The notes: generated by a model from the sequence alone, not told the origin. DNA of 64,000 nt from Coprococcus comes ATCC 27758 (GCF_025149785.1 NZ_CP102277.1:434001-498000), one strand, 5' to 3'. Counted from the first letter of the stretch, positions 26,544 to 37,056 are shown. Numbers and translations: made by a program.

Positions 26544-27812
26544 ATGAGTCAGGTAACTATCACATTATTGTTCCTGCTGTTTGCGATCGTGATGTTCATG
26601 TGGGAGAAAATTCCGTTGGGACTGACATCCATGATTGTCTGTGTGGGACTGGTAGTCACGGGAGTTCTGGACTGGAAGACAGCATTTTCAGGATTCATTG
26701 ACAGCAACGTCATCCTGTTTGTTGCGATGTTCATTGTAGGTGGCGCACTTTTTGAAACAGGAATGGCAAACAAAATAGGGGGAGTTGTAACACATTTCGC
26801 CAAGACAGAGAAGCAGCTGATCGTTGCGATTATGGTCATCGTAGGCGTGATGAGCGGTTTCCTTTCCAACACAGGAACAGCCGCAATTCTGATCCCGGTA
26901 GTCATCGGTATCGCAGCAAAGTCGGGATATTCAAGATCAAGACTTCTGATGCCGCTTGTATTCGCAGCAGCGATGGGAGGTAACCTTTCTCTGATCGGAG
27001 CCCCGGGTAACATGATCGCACAGTCACAGATGGAAAGCATCGGACTGAAATTTGGATTCTTCGATTATGCAAAAGTAGGTGTACCGATCCTGATCGTCGG
27101 AATCATTTATTTCGCACTGATCGGATACAAATTTCTTCCGAACAAGACAGATGCATCTGGAGACAGCATTTATGATGAGGTACAGGATTTCAGCAATGTA
27201 CCAAAGTGGAAACAGACACTTTCCCTGGTTATTCTGATTCTTACACTTCTCGGAATGATCTTTGAAGAACAGATCGGAATCAAGCTTTGTGTAACGGGTT
27301 GCGTCGGAGCAATTGCCCTGATCCTTACAGGAGTTATCAGTGAGAAAGATGCACTTCTTTCCATCGATCTGAAGACGATCTTCCTGTTCGGTGGAACACT
27401 TTCCCTTGCAGCAGCACTTGATCAGACAGGGGCAGGAGAGTTGATTGCTGACAAAGTAATCGGACTTCTTGGAAAGAACCCGTCACCTTATGTACTTACA
27501 TTTGTAATTTTCATGCTGTGCTGTGTACTTACCAACTTTATGTCGAATACAGCAACAACAGCACTTATGGCACCAATCGCTGTGTCAATCGCACAGGGAA
27601 TGGGAGCAGACCCAAGCGCAGTACTTATGGCATGTGTCATCGGAGGATCATGCGCATACGCAACACCGATCGGAATGCCGGCAAACACAATGGTTGTCAC
27701 AGCCGGAGGATATACATTTAAAGATTATGCAAAAGCAGGTGTGCCGCTGATTCTGGTATCCACCGTAGTAAGTATGATCTTACTTCCGATATTCTATCCA
27801 TTCTTCCCGTAA
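26544..27812 (+). CDS. DASS/SLC13-family dicarboxylate transporter
   Basis: 422 residues, about 11 membrane segments. Two similar halves with signature loops SNTGTAAILIPVVIGIA and MSNTATTALMAPIAVSIA, typical of DASS transporters with Na+ or antiport coupling. In E. coli the related ttdT carries tartrate/succinate next to ttdAB; the same neighbourhood here suggests tartrate, malate or fumarate. ATG follows AGGAGGTAG. Confidence 0.85.
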   Translation: MSQVTITLLFLLFAIVMFMWEKIPLGLTSMIVCVGLVVTGVLDWKTAFSGFIDSNVILFVAMFIVGGALFETGMANKIGGVVTHFAKTEKQLIVAIMVIVGVMSGFLSNTGTAAILIPVVIGIAAKSGYSRSRLLMPLVFAAAMGGNLSLIGAPGNMIAQSQMESIGLKFGFFDYAKVGVPILIVGIIYFALIGYKFLPNKTDASGDSIYDEVQDFSNVPKWKQTLSLVILILTLLGMIFEEQIGIKLCVTGCVGAIALILTGVISEKDALLSIDLKTIFLFGGTLSLAAALDQTGAGELIADKVIGLLGKNPSPYVLTFVIFMLCCVLTNFMSNTATTALMAPIAVSIAQGMGADPSAVLMACVIGGSCAYATPIGMPANTMVVTAGGYTFKDYAKAGVPLILVSTVVSMILLPIFYPFFP

Positions 27813-27868
27813 GAAGGGATAACAAAGTAATTAAATTAAATGCAATATAAAAAGAGGAGGATTTTAAA

Positions 27869-28768
27869 ATGTCTAGAGAAGAACAGGTAACACAGCTTAC
27901 AGATTACATGGCAAAGTTCATTGCACACGTTGCCAAAAAACTTCCAGATGATGTCATCGCAAAACTTCAGGAACTCAGAGAGAAAGAGGACAGCCCGCTG
28001 TCTAAGGTAATCTACGATACCATGTTCCGTAACCAGGAACTCGCAGTAGCTCTTAACAGACCAAGCTGCCAGGATACAGGTGTCCTTCAGTTCTGGGTAA
28101 AATGTGGAACAAAATTCCCATTGATCGATGATCTGGAAGCATTACTGAAAGAAGCAGTAGTAAAGGCTACATTCGAAGCACCGCTTCGTCACAACAGCGT
28201 TGAGACATTCGATGAATATAACACAGGAAAGAATGTAGGAAAAGGAACACCGACCGTATTCTGGGATATCGTTCCAAACTCTGACAAATGTGAAATCTAC
28301 ACATACATGGCAGGTGGCGGATGTACACTTCCGGGAAAAGCTATGGTTCTGATGCCAGGTGAAGGATACGAAGGTGTAACAAAATTCGTTCTCGATGTTA
28401 TGACAAGCTACGGACTGAATGCATGTCCTCCGCTTCTTGTAGGTGTAGGTGTAGCAACTTCTGTAGAAACAGCAGCTCTGCTTTCCAAGAAAGCTCTGAT
28501 GCGTCCGATCGGCTCTCACAATGCTAACGAAAGAGCTGCAAAGATGGAAAACCTTCTGGAAGACGGAATCAACGCAATCGGCCTTGGACCACAGGGAATG
28601 GGCGGAAAATACTCAGTAATGGGTGTTAACATCGAAAATACAGCACGTCATCCATCTGCAATCGGTGTGGCCGTAAACGTAGGATGTTGGAGTCACAGAA
28701 GAGGACACATTGTATTTGACAAGGACCTTAATTACACAATCACAACACATTCGGGGGTGGAATTATAA
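27869..28768 (+). CDS. ttdA: Tartrate dehydratase/class I fumarase alpha subunit
   Basis: 299 residues. Oxygen-sensitive hydro-lyase with a 4Fe-4S cluster; the three cluster cysteines are readable as C67 (PSCQDTG), C186 (LNACPPLL) and C273 (VGCWSHRRG), spaced as in class I fumarases. The alpha subunit alone is half of the enzyme; the beta subunit follows at once. Substrate is L-tartrate (giving oxaloacetate) or fumarate/malate; the transporter beside it favours uptake of an external dicarboxylate. Gene symbol follows the E. coli arrangement. Confidence 0.82.
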   Translation: MSREEQVTQLTDYMAKFIAHVAKKLPDDVIAKLQELREKEDSPLSKVIYDTMFRNQELAVALNRPSCQDTGVLQFWVKCGTKFPLIDDLEALLKEAVVKATFEAPLRHNSVETFDEYNTGKNVGKGTPTVFWDIVPNSDKCEIYTYMAGGGCTLPGKAMVLMPGEGYEGVTKFVLDVMTSYGLNACPPLLVGVGVATSVETAALLSKKALMRPIGSHNANERAAKMENLLEDGINAIGLGPQGMGGKYSVMGVNIENTARHPSAIGVAVNVGCWSHRRGHIVFDKDLNYTITTHSGVEL

Positions 28769-29394
28769 TGGTAGAAGTAAAAGACGGAAAGAAAATTTTA
28801 ACAACACCAATTTCAGCAGAGGACTTAAAAGACATTAAAATCGGAGACATCATTTACCTGAACGGAAGTATGACAACATGCCGTGATGTTGCTCATCGCC
28901 GTCTGGTAGAAGAAGGAAGAGAACTTCCTGTAGATGTAAGAAACAACGCAATTTTCCATGCAGGACCGATCATCCGTCCATTGGAAAATGACAAATTCGA
29001 GATGGTTTCCGTAGGACCGACAACCAGTATGCGTATGGAAAAATTCGAGTATGAATTTGTACAGAAATCTGGTGTACGTGTGATCATCGGAAAAGGTGGA
29101 ATGAAAGAAAACACCGAACGTGCATGTAAAGAGTTCGGAGCAATCCACTGTGTATTCCCGGCTGGTAATGCCGTAGTAGCAGCAACAGAGGTTGAAGAGA
29201 TCGTAAGAGCTGAGTGGAGAGATCTCGGAATGCCGGAAACGCTCTGGAACTGCCGCGTAAAAGAGTTTGGACCACTGATTGTATCCATCGATACAGAAGG
29301 AAACAACCTCTTTGAAGAAAGAAAAGTAATCTACAATAAGAGAAAAGACGAACAGTATGAGATAATCAGCAAACAGGTTGGATTTATCAAATAG
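28768..29394 (+). CDS. ttdB: Tartrate dehydratase/class I fumarase beta subunit
   Basis: 208 residues, the C-terminal fumarase domain as a separate subunit. [20 protein letters not shown] and the downstream acidic patch are family features. The ATG overlaps the alpha stop by one base, so the two are made in equal amounts. Confidence 0.83.
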   Translation: MVEVKDGKKILTTPISAEDLKDIKIGDIIYLNGSMTTCRDVAHRRLVEEGRELPVDVRNNAIFHAGPIIRPLENDKFEMVSVGPTTSMRMEKFEYEFVQKSGVRVIIGKGGMKENTERACKEFGAIHCVFPAGNAVVAATEVEEIVRAEWRDLGMPETLWNCRVKEFGPLIVSIDTEGNNLFEERKVIYNKRKDEQYEIISKQVGFIK

Positions 29395-29478
29395 TCATAC
29401 TGAAAAATATGGAACCCATACTTGCTTAATTAAAATAATAATCAAATATTCTGCCAGATATTTGGTCTCGTTATGAAG

Positions 29479-29523
29479 AAGTGCTGCAAGCCGATGAGAG
29501 TGATCGGTTTTGCAGCACTTTTT
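29479..29523 (+). terminator. Terminator of the transporter-dehydratase operon
   Basis: AAGTGCTGCAA pairs with TTGCAGCACTT, inner pairs CCGAT/ATCGG, then TTTTT. Confidence 0.92.
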
Positions 29524-29620
29524 CGTAATGCTTTTTTACAATGTTTTTTCCATTTAGAGACTAGAATATGGTATACTTATAGATAATGGAAAAATTTATG
29601 AATTTACAGAAAGGCAAGGC

Positions 29621-30979
29621 ATGCAGTTACGTTTTGAAATTCCGGAGAGTTTCTGGAGTCTGTTTCGTTCTGTGAACAGAGAGACATACATTGAGGCTTT
29701 GATGGCGATCAATGAAGAATACCAGTACAGCAATTATTTCCTGACCAGGGAAGTCTGTATTCAGGTGCTTCGGGATCTGTATATGAAGAAACAGATCGAA
29801 CTTAAACGAGAAGAAGATGAGACTGAGTTTGATATGTTGGAGACTCCGTCGGCAAGGATTCTGAACTGGCTGATCCGAAAAGGATGGCTGAAGAAAATTG
29901 AAGATTATAATACATTGGTGACGAATATCGTAATTCCGGATTATGCAGCAATATTTGTGGATGCCTTTGAGCGGCTTTCTACGGAGGACCTGGAGGAGAC
30001 AGAGATCTATATCCAGAATGTCTATGCGACATTGTTCTCGTTTAAAAATGATCCAAGGGTGAATCTGAATATGCTCCGGACAGCACTTATCAATACCAGA
30101 CGGCTCAACAAAGCACTACAGGATATGCTGCATAACATGGATAAATTTTTTGCAAGGCTTCTGGAACAGCAGTTTTACGGGGATCTTCTGAAAGAGCATC
30201 TGGACGGATATGTGGAAGAGATTGTCCGGAAAAAATACCATATCCTGAAGACTTCGGATAATTTTTATATCTATAAGACAGATATCAAAGAATGTCTGCG
30301 TCAGATGCGGGATGATGAGGAATGGATCGAGAAGATCCGTGAGCGTGCTCGTGCAACCGGAGATACGGGAGAAGATGTGTTGGAACTTCTGGATATGATC
30401 GAGAGAGGCTTTGATGATATCGAGCACCGCATTTCCAATATGGATAAGGAGCACAGCAAATATGTGCGTGCGACGGTGACAAGACTGAATTATCTTCTGA
30501 GCGGAGAGAGCGACACGAAGGGACTGGTTATTCAGCTCCTGAACCGGATGGCAGAGGATGACTATGAAGAGGTCATTCAAAAGACGGGGGAGAAGATGAA
30601 TCTGTCTTTGGTCGAAATCCTGTCAGAAAAATCTCTTTATAAGCGAAGAAAAAACCGGAAGGATTTTGTAAGTCAGATGGCACCGGAAGAAGAAGTGGAT
30701 GATCTGGACAAGGAAGATGTGCTCAGATTGAACCGGATCAAGCGCAGATTCAGCAAAAAGCAGATTGAAGAATTTATCGAAGAGCATATAGAGAAAGATG
30801 TGCTGGATACAGAAAAACTTTCCCTTACATCAGAGGAGGATTTTGAAAAGCTGATTCTAGCATATGACTTAAGTACCCGTAAGAACAGCAAATATAAAAC
30901 GCTGGAAGAGGATGCGGAGACGATTGAAAAGAACGGATACCGTTATCCTGCACTGAAGTTTGTAAGAAGACATTTATAG
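29621..30979 (+). CDS. jetA: Wadjet JetA (kleisin-like, DUF5716)
   Basis: 452 residues, mostly helical, resembling the DUF5716/JetA family. In Wadjet this is the kleisin-like subunit that bridges the SMC heads of JetC and with JetB forms the DNA-loop-extruding complex. The opening LRFEIPESFWSLFRSVNRETYIEAL and the acidic, helix-rich C-terminus fit. A TG-extended -10 (TATACT at 29572-29577) lies upstream. First gene of jetABCD; the DUF5716 type points to Wadjet type III in the published scheme, as I recall it. Confidence 0.9.
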   Translation: MQLRFEIPESFWSLFRSVNRETYIEALMAINEEYQYSNYFLTREVCIQVLRDLYMKKQIELKREEDETEFDMLETPSARILNWLIRKGWLKKIEDYNTLVTNIVIPDYAAIFVDAFERLSTEDLEETEIYIQNVYATLFSFKNDPRVNLNMLRTALINTRRLNKALQDMLHNMDKFFARLLEQQFYGDLLKEHLDGYVEEIVRKKYHILKTSDNFYIYKTDIKECLRQMRDDEEWIEKIRERARATGDTGEDVLELLDMIERGFDDIEHRISNMDKEHSKYVRATVTRLNYLLSGESDTKGLVIQLLNRMAEDDYEEVIQKTGEKMNLSLVEILSEKSLYKRRKNRKDFVSQMAPEEEVDDLDKEDVLRLNRIKRRFSKKQIEEFIEEHIEKDVLDTEKLSLTSEEDFEKLILAYDLSTRKNSKYKTLEEDAETIEKNGYRYPALKFVRRHL

Positions 30980-31007
30980 AAAAAGAAGACAAAATTGGAG
31001 AGAATGA

Positions 31008-31634
31008 ATGATAGAATATTTTGAGCAGCTTACGCAGGAAGAACAGGAAGATCTGACAGATGTGATCAGGCTTCTCTATAGACAGACATTTCTTCTGGAG
31101 AGGAAGTTTGACAAGCGTGCGGGCAGACTCCAGTATCAGAGAGAGTACCGTATCTGCGAAAAGCACATTGATTTTCTGAAAATGTATTTCCAGATTGCCG
31201 GCATTACGTTATGCGAGAATGTACATCTGGGTCTGATCTATATTCAGGATGAGATGGTCTGGGGAGAAAAGCTTCCGCGTCTTGCGACTATTTACATATT
31301 ATTGCTGAAACTGATCTATGATGAGCAGATGGCATTGGTTTCGTCGAGCAGCCAGATTGTGACAACCTTGGGGGCACTCAACGGAAAAGCAGGAGATTTT
31401 CGCGTGCTTCGCAGTATCCCGTCACCGACCGAGATGAAAAGAACTATTGCCATGCTGAAAAAATACCAGATGATCGAGCCATTGGATGTACTGGAAGAGT
31501 TAAATGAAAGTACAAGACTTCTGATCTATCCGTGTATCCATGCAGTATTGCAGGGAGATGCGGTGAGAGAAGTTCTGGAATCATTTGGAAGCAGCCGGGA
31601 AGAAGAGGAGGAGACTCTTGGAAACATTGGATAA
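31008..31634 (+). CDS. jetB: Wadjet JetB (kite-like, DUF4194)
   Basis: 208 residues with the DUF4194 pattern: a helical N-terminus, LPRLATIYILLLKLIYDEQM, and a winged-helix tail (PSPTEMKRTIAMLKKYQMIEPLD). It is the MukE/kite-like subunit of the complex. RBS GGAGAG precedes the ATG; its end overlaps jetC by 17 bases. Confidence 0.92.
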   Translation: MIEYFEQLTQEEQEDLTDVIRLLYRQTFLLERKFDKRAGRLQYQREYRICEKHIDFLKMYFQIAGITLCENVHLGLIYIQDEMVWGEKLPRLATIYILLLKLIYDEQMALVSSSSQIVTTLGALNGKAGDFRVLRSIPSPTEMKRTIAMLKKYQMIEPLDVLEELNESTRLLIYPCIHAVLQGDAVREVLESFGSSREEEEETLGNIG

Positions 31635-34600
31635 CAGGCAGCCGTTCTGGGCGATTTCAAAAATCTGCCTGAACAACTGGCATTATATAGACAGAAAAAT
31701 ACTGACTTTGAGTGAAGGAATCAATTTTTTCACCGGGCATTCCGGAAGTGGAAAATCAACGGTTATCGATGCAATTCAGATTGTACTCTATGCTAACACG
31801 GACGGACGTGGATTTTTTAATAAAGCGGCAGCAGATGATTCCGACCGTACCTTGATCGAGTATTTGCGCGGAATGGTAAACATCAGTGAAAATAATGAGT
31901 CCCAGTATCTGCGAAATAAGAATTTTTCCAGTACGATCGTAATCGAGCTGGAACAGACGAGAACCCATGAGAAACAGTGCGTGGGCGTTGTATTTGACGT
32001 GGAGACAGCAACAAATGAGATCAACCGCCTGTTTTTCTGGCACAGAAGCGGTCTGCTTGCGAATGCTTACCGGGGAGAAAAGAGATGTCTTTCTACTGTG
32101 GAAATAAGAGAATATCTGCAGCGTACCTTTGGTGAAGAGGCATTCTACTGCGGACCGAGCAATGAGCGTTTCCGCCGTCAGCTTTATGATGTGTATCTGG
32201 GCGGATTGGATAAAGAAAAGTTCCCACGTCTTTTTAAGCGGGCAATCCCGTTTCGGATGAATATCAAGCTGGAAGAATTTGTAAAAGAATATATCTGTAT
32301 GGAACAGGATATCCAGATTGAGGATCTGAAAGAAAGTATCATGCAGTATGGCAGAATGCGCAGCAAAATTGAGTCAACGATGGAAGAGATTGAGGAACTG
32401 AAGAAGATCGATGGAATCTATCAGGATTTTGATGATAAGCGAGAAAAAAGCAGGGAATGTGACTACCGTCTTACCCGTCTGGAAATGCTCCGGCTGCAGG
32501 CGGACATCCAGGGACTCCATGATAAGATTAAAACCAGAGAAGAAGGTATCAAGGTACAGGAGCATACGAAAGCCGAGCTGATGCGCCAGAGTGGAGAACT
32601 GCAAAAGGAGCATGAGGAGCTGTTACTTCGTCTGAATAACAGTGGTTATAAAGCACTGGAAGCAGAACTTGCAGGACTTAACGAGACTCTGGAACATCTG
32701 GGAAAAAGCAGGGCGAGTCTCACAAAGACAGCACAGAGACTTGCAGCATGGAAAGAACAGGAGATTACGTCCAACCAGACCATCTGGGATATTGATAAAT
32801 TTGAAGCCGGTACGATTTCGGAGGGCGAACTTACAAGGCTGAAAGAAAATATCGCACAGATGCGTGCGGAGATCGAAGAAGAACGTCGGGATACGGACAG
32901 TACACTTCGTCAGATCAAGAAAGAAGAACGGGAAGCCAAAGAAGAGCTAAAAGAGCTGAAACAGGGAAGAAAAGCATATCCAAAAGAGCTGGAAGAAGCA
33001 AGGCTGGAACTACAGAACCGGTTGCAGGAGAATTGTGGAAAATTTGTTTCCGTGCAGATCCTCGCAGATCTTCTGGAAATCCGGGATGAAAGATGGCACA
33101 ATGCAGTGGAAGGTTATATGGGAAATAATAAACTTCTGCTGATCGTAGAGCCGAAATACGCAAAAGCGGCAATGGATATTTATCAGGAGATGGATAAGAA
33201 GAAATTCTTCCGTGCTGCAATTCTGGATACGGAAAAGGTTATGGAAGAAGAGCACATTGTCCGGCAGGGCGCTCTTGCAGAAGAAGTAAAAGCAAAAGAA
33301 AAATACGTGCAGTCTTACATCAATTTCTTTCTTGGGAATGTCATGAAATGTGAGAACATTGAGGAACTCAGGGAGTGCAGGATTGGTGTGACACCGGACT
33401 GTATGCTGTATCACAGCTATCGTCTGCAGCATATTAATCCGGAAAATTATACGAGACGTGCTTATATCGGAGAGATTAGTCTCCGTCAGAGGATCCGGCA
33501 GCTTCAGAAGCACTGTGATGAGCTTCAGGAGAAGAGGCTTCCACTTGCGGCACTTGTGGAAGAGGCAAAGAAACTTCTGGAACTGGAAGCAGTGCCACTT
33601 CCGACAGAGGATTATATCAGTCAGATCCTGGATGCAAAGGCGATAAAGGGAAAAGAAACCCGTAAGAAAGATTTACTTGAAAAGCTGCAGAAACTGCGTG
33701 CAGAATCAGTCGATACTCTGGAAGCACAGATGAAAGAAGTGCAGGAAAGACGGGATGCAAAGCAGAAAGAGATCACGAAGACAGAGAAAGAAATCTGGAA
33801 AAACGGGGAAGAAATCGAAAAATTCAGAAACAGTATTGCAGAGTCGGAATTTGCACTTTCTGGAATCCAGAAAGAATTTCAGGAAAACGAAAGGTTTGAG
33901 AAGCAGTTTGAAGAGTATCTGGAAGCACAGAAAAGCAGAAACTATATTTATTTAAAAGAGGCAAGTGCAAGGCAGCTGCAGCAGCTTGGAAAGAAAAAAG
34001 AAGAAATCTATCAGGAGTTGGTGGCAGCCCGCAGTGCTTATACCAAAAAATATACGCAGCGTAATTTTTCAGTGGTAGAAGAAGATAATAAGGTTTATCA
34101 GGAGCTTCTGGAAAGCCTGTCGTGTGATAATCTGGAAACCTACCGGCAGGCAGCGAATGAACAGGCAAAGGCAGCGGTCGAGCACTTCAAGGATGACTTT
34201 GTTTTCAAGATCCGCAGTGCGATCCGCGAGGCCTATCAGAGAAGAGATGAGCTGAACCGGATCATCAGCCGGCTGGATTTCGGAAAAGATAAGTACCAGT
34301 TTGTGATCACGAAGAATAAGGGTGCAGACGGAAAGTACTATAAGATGTTTATGGATGATACCCTGCAGATCAATCCGGCACAGCTTTCAGGTTCTATTGA
34401 GAACCAGATGAATCTGTTCACGATGGAGCATGAAGAAAACTACGGTGATATGATGAATGAACTGATCGGCATATTTATCCCACCGGAAAATGCTACCCAT
34501 GAGGAACTGGAAGAGGCAAAGAAAAATATGGACAAGTACGCGGATTACCGTACTTATCTTTCGTTTGATATGCAGCAGATCGTCCAGGGTGAGGAAGATA

Positions 34601-34986
34601 TGAAAATCGGTCTTGGCAAGATGATCCGCAAGAATTCCGGAGGAGAAGGACAAAATCCTCTTTATGTTGCACTTCTTGCAAGCTTTGCACAGATTTACAG
34701 GATCAATCTTTCCCCGAAAATCCACAGGAATCCGACACTCAGACTGGTCGTTCTGGATGAGGCATTTTCAAAAATGGATGCCGAGAAGGTGGCAAGCTGT
34801 ATTGCGCTGATCCGTGGACTTGGTTTCCAGGCGATCATCAGTGCCACAAATGATAAGATCCAGAATTATCTGGAAAATGTTGATAAAACCTTTGTATATG
34901 CCAACCCGAATAAACGGCATATATCAATTCAGGAATTTGAAAAAACCGAGTTCGCACAGCTTGCGGATGAGGAAGAACAGGGGTGA
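31618..34986 (+). CDS. jetC: Wadjet JetC, SMC-like ATPase
   Basis: 1122 residues from a TTG at 31618 that follows AGAGGAGGAG; a longer frame from 31585 reads through jetB without a site. Walker A GHSGSGKST is at residues 40-48. Two long charged coiled-coil arms flank a hinge-like globular region around residues 430-640. The C-terminal head has a signature-like SGGEGQNP and Walker B LVVLDEAFSKMD. JetC is the motor that extrudes DNA loops and senses small circular plasmids. Confidence 0.95.
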   Translation: METLDNRQPFWAISKICLNNWHYIDRKILTLSEGINFFTGHSGSGKSTVIDAIQIVLYANTDGRGFFNKAAADDSDRTLIEYLRGMVNISENNESQYLRNKNFSSTIVIELEQTRTHEKQCVGVVFDVETATNEINRLFFWHRSGLLANAYRGEKRCLSTVEIREYLQRTFGEEAFYCGPSNERFRRQLYDVYLGGLDKEKFPRLFKRAIPFRMNIKLEEFVKEYICMEQDIQIEDLKESIMQYGRMRSKIESTMEEIEELKKIDGIYQDFDDKREKSRECDYRLTRLEMLRLQADIQGLHDKIKTREEGIKVQEHTKAELMRQSGELQKEHEELLLRLNNSGYKALEAELAGLNETLEHLGKSRASLTKTAQRLAAWKEQEITSNQTIWDIDKFEAGTISEGELTRLKENIAQMRAEIEEERRDTDSTLRQIKKEEREAKEELKELKQGRKAYPKELEEARLELQNRLQENCGKFVSVQILADLLEIRDERWHNAVEGYMGNNKLLLIVEPKYAKAAMDIYQEMDKKKFFRAAILDTEKVMEEEHIVRQGALAEEVKAKEKYVQSYINFFLGNVMKCENIEELRECRIGVTPDCMLYHSYRLQHINPENYTRRAYIGEISLRQRIRQLQKHCDELQEKRLPLAALVEEAKKLLELEAVPLPTEDYISQILDAKAIKGKETRKKDLLEKLQKLRAESVDTLEAQMKEVQERRDAKQKEITKTEKEIWKNGEEIEKFRNSIAESEFALSGIQKEFQENERFEKQFEEYLEAQKSRNYIYLKEASARQLQQLGKKKEEIYQELVAARSAYTKKYTQRNFSVVEEDNKVYQELLESLSCDNLETYRQAANEQAKAAVEHFKDDFVFKIRSAIREAYQRRDELNRIISRLDFGKDKYQFVITKNKGADGKYYKMFMDDTLQINPAQLSGSIENQMNLFTMEHEENYGDMMNELIGIFIPPENATHEELEEAKKNMDKYADYRTYLSFDMQQIVQGEEDMKIGLGKMIRKNSGGEGQNPLYVALLASFAQIYRINLSPKIHRNPTLRLVVLDEAFSKMDAEKVASCIALIRGLGFQAIISATNDKIQNYLENVDKTFVYANPNKRHISIQEFEKTEFAQLADEEEQG

Positions 34987-34992
34987 TAGAAA

Positions 34993-36195
34993 ATGTATCT
35001 GGTAGACAGGATTATAGAAAGATGTGAGAACAGCAGCCGAGACTGGCGGGAAGGAGTGACTGGAGGGAGGACTCTTCGGATCACACAGGAGGATTATGAT
35101 GCCTGTGGGAAAGAAGAGCTGATCGAAGAGGTGCAGCGTCTGGAAAGAGCAGGACTTCTGACTGTGAAAAAATGGATTGTCCCAGACAGTGATGTAGAGC
35201 TTGTAGCATATCAGGTAGAGCATCTTCCGGATTTTTACCGTCTTGCAGACAGCGAAAGTGGAGAAGAATACTGGCCGAAGCAGGCGAAGGTAAATTATTA
35301 TATACGTATGATTGACCAAGAGCTTTCGGAAGGCTTTCAGAAAGAATGGATCGAGAATTATCTGGAAAAGCTGAAAGAGCGGATCGCAGAAGGTGATCTG
35401 CCGAAAAATATAGAGAAGCTGGAAAAATATCTGGACTGTTACCGGGGACTGGACTCTCTGGAAGAACCGATGATGAAGCGGATTTTCAGTAAACGCTATC
35501 TGAAGGACAGCAAGATCTTCGAGCGGGAGATGGAACGAAATGTGGTGACGGCTGCAAGGAGATATTGCCCGGAGATTACGGCAGATATGGATATCCAGAC
35601 GGTTCTGGAGCAGTTGCTGATCGAAGAAAATTCCCAGGAACTGGCAGTTAAAGGACCGCTTAAACTGAAGATCTGGAAAGGATCAGAAGCAAAAAGAGTG
35701 GATCTTTCCGATTTTACATATGGAGTTGTGCTGAACAGCCAGACAGTCAAGCATGCAATGGTTGAGGTAGAGCAGCCGGCACTGAAAAAAATCGTGACGA
35801 TCGAGAATAAGACGAATTACCTTGCGATGGAATATGATCCGGAGATCCTTTATATCTACAGTCATGGATATTTTTCACCACTTGAAAGAGAATTTCTGAA
35901 GAAGCTGCAGAGAGTGATCGAAGGAAAAGACGTGGAAGTATTCCACAGCGGAGATATGGATTACGGTGGAATCCGGATTTTTGAATATATCCAGAAGCAT
36001 ATTTTCCCGGGAATAAAGCCATTGCAGATGGATGTGGAGACCTACGAGAAATACGAAGAATATGCGAAAACAATCTCGAAAGAGACGATGGAAAAGCTGG
36101 AAAAGGTAAATGTTCCGCTTTTGGAGGAGTTAAAAGAAAAGCTTCTTGAAACCGGAAAGGGAATCGAACAGGAAAGCTTCCTGATTGAAGAATAG
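34993..36195 (+). CDS. jetD: Wadjet JetD, TOPRIM nuclease subunit
   Basis: 400 residues: DUF3322-type N-terminal half and a DUF2220 TOPRIM C-terminal half. The metal-binding residues are E271 (IVTIENKTN) and the D321-x-D323 pair (HSGDMDYGG). JetD cuts plasmid DNA after JetABC has reeled it in. The catalytic residues are intact, so the whole system looks functional. Six bases separate it from jetC. Confidence 0.94.
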   Translation: MYLVDRIIERCENSSRDWREGVTGGRTLRITQEDYDACGKEELIEEVQRLERAGLLTVKKWIVPDSDVELVAYQVEHLPDFYRLADSESGEEYWPKQAKVNYYIRMIDQELSEGFQKEWIENYLEKLKERIAEGDLPKNIEKLEKYLDCYRGLDSLEEPMMKRIFSKRYLKDSKIFEREMERNVVTAARRYCPEITADMDIQTVLEQLLIEENSQELAVKGPLKLKIWKGSEAKRVDLSDFTYGVVLNSQTVKHAMVEVEQPALKKIVTIENKTNYLAMEYDPEILYIYSHGYFSPLEREFLKKLQRVIEGKDVEVFHSGDMDYGGIRIFEYIQKHIFPGIKPLQMDVETYEKYEEYAKTISKETMEKLEKVNVPLLEELKEKLLETGKGIEQESFLIEE

Positions 36196-36232
36196 AGTGC
36201 AGTGCTTAAGGGAAAAGTGCGGCAGTGAAAAG

Positions 36233-36278
36233 AAAAAGACCAGAATGCCCTGGTAGTGGGGCGGGTTCTGGTCTTTTT
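36233..36278 (+). terminator. Terminator of jetABCD
   Basis: AAAAAGACCAGAA pairs with TTCTGGTCTTTTT, usable in both directions. Confidence 0.92.
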
Positions 36279-36286
36279 GTGTATAC

Positions 36287-36434
36287 GATGAGCCAAGTGC
36301 AGATTTGTGCTTGCACAAGGATCTGCATTTGACGAATGTACATCATCGAGCTGTTAAGCGAGATGATGTACAAAGTATAAGAATCGAGTAGGAGTCAGCC
36401 TACTCGATTGTAGTGCGATGATCCATGTGCAGAA
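36287..36434. repeat. Three strong hairpins between imperfect direct repeats
   Basis: Hairpin 1 (36298-36327): TGCAGAT/ATCTGCA plus TTGTGC/GCACAA. Hairpin 2 (36337-36372): TGTACATCATC against GATGATGTACA with an inner GCT/AGC stem. Hairpin 3 (36382-36409): AATCGAGTAGG against CCTACTCGATT, perfect. The block is framed by CGATGAGCCAAGTGCAGA and CGATGATCCATGTGCAGA (2 differences in 18). No frame is coding. It could be a structured RNA or a palindromic repeat element; I do not recognise the family. Confidence 0.7.
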
Positions 36435-36468
36435 GGGTGTCTATACTGTCAATGAAAAAATGACAGAA

Positions 36469-37056
36469 TTAAAATCCTTCTACAAACTGGTCAAGTACGT
36501 GTGGGAGAAGCTTGTCGCTGTATGCGGTGAGAGAATACTTGCCTTTGCATAATGCCCAGTCATAAAGAACAGCACGTTCGTACATTGCATAAATCTTCAG
36601 AAGTTCATCGGCAGTACTGGTGCCGTTGAATTCTCCATTTTTCAGTGCAGTGCTGATTGTCTCAGTGAGCCACACAAAATAGTAACGATCGTTTTCAAGA
36701 AGGGAGCGCTTATCCTTGGTGATCAGCTGGGACGAGTAGAGGGAGGCTAAAAGCCCGACATCGACACTGGTCTCAATCATATGAAATAGTTCATGGTTAA
36801 AAAATAACAGCTTGTCATAAGCAGAAAGATCCGGATCTACGATTCCTGCAAGCTCTTCATACTTTTCGTCAAACAGATAAGAAAGTGTGTTGAGAAGAGC
36901 TTCTTTTCCCTTAAAATAGTGGTAAAAGGTTCCTTTTGAGGTCTTAGAAGCCGAGATGATCTCATCAACAGTGGTCTGTTCATAACCATGCTTGTAGAAT
37001 AGATTCCACGCAGCTTTTATGATACGGCTTTTGGTGGAACTTCTTTTCTTTGGCAT
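36469..37056 (-). CDS. TetR-family regulator (near proline racemase)
   Basis: 195 residues from the ATG at 37056 behind GGAGGGG; a longer frame to 37122 runs into the promoter. Helix-turn-helix at about residues 25-50 (TTVDEIISASKTSKGTFYHYFKGKEALL). The ligand domain is not typed. It lies convergent-side to the proline racemase and is the nearest candidate to bind the shared operator at 38251 and 38734; this is inference. Confidence 0.85.
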   Translation of the reverse strand: MPKKRSSTKSRIIKAAWNLFYKHGYEQTTVDEIISASKTSKGTFYHYFKGKEALLNTLSYLFDEKYEELAGIVDPDLSAYDKLLFFNHELFHMIETSVDVGLLASLYSSQLITKDKRSLLENDRYYFVWLTETISTALKNGEFNGTSTADELLKIYAMYERAVLYDWALCKGKYSLTAYSDKLLPHVLDQFVEGF

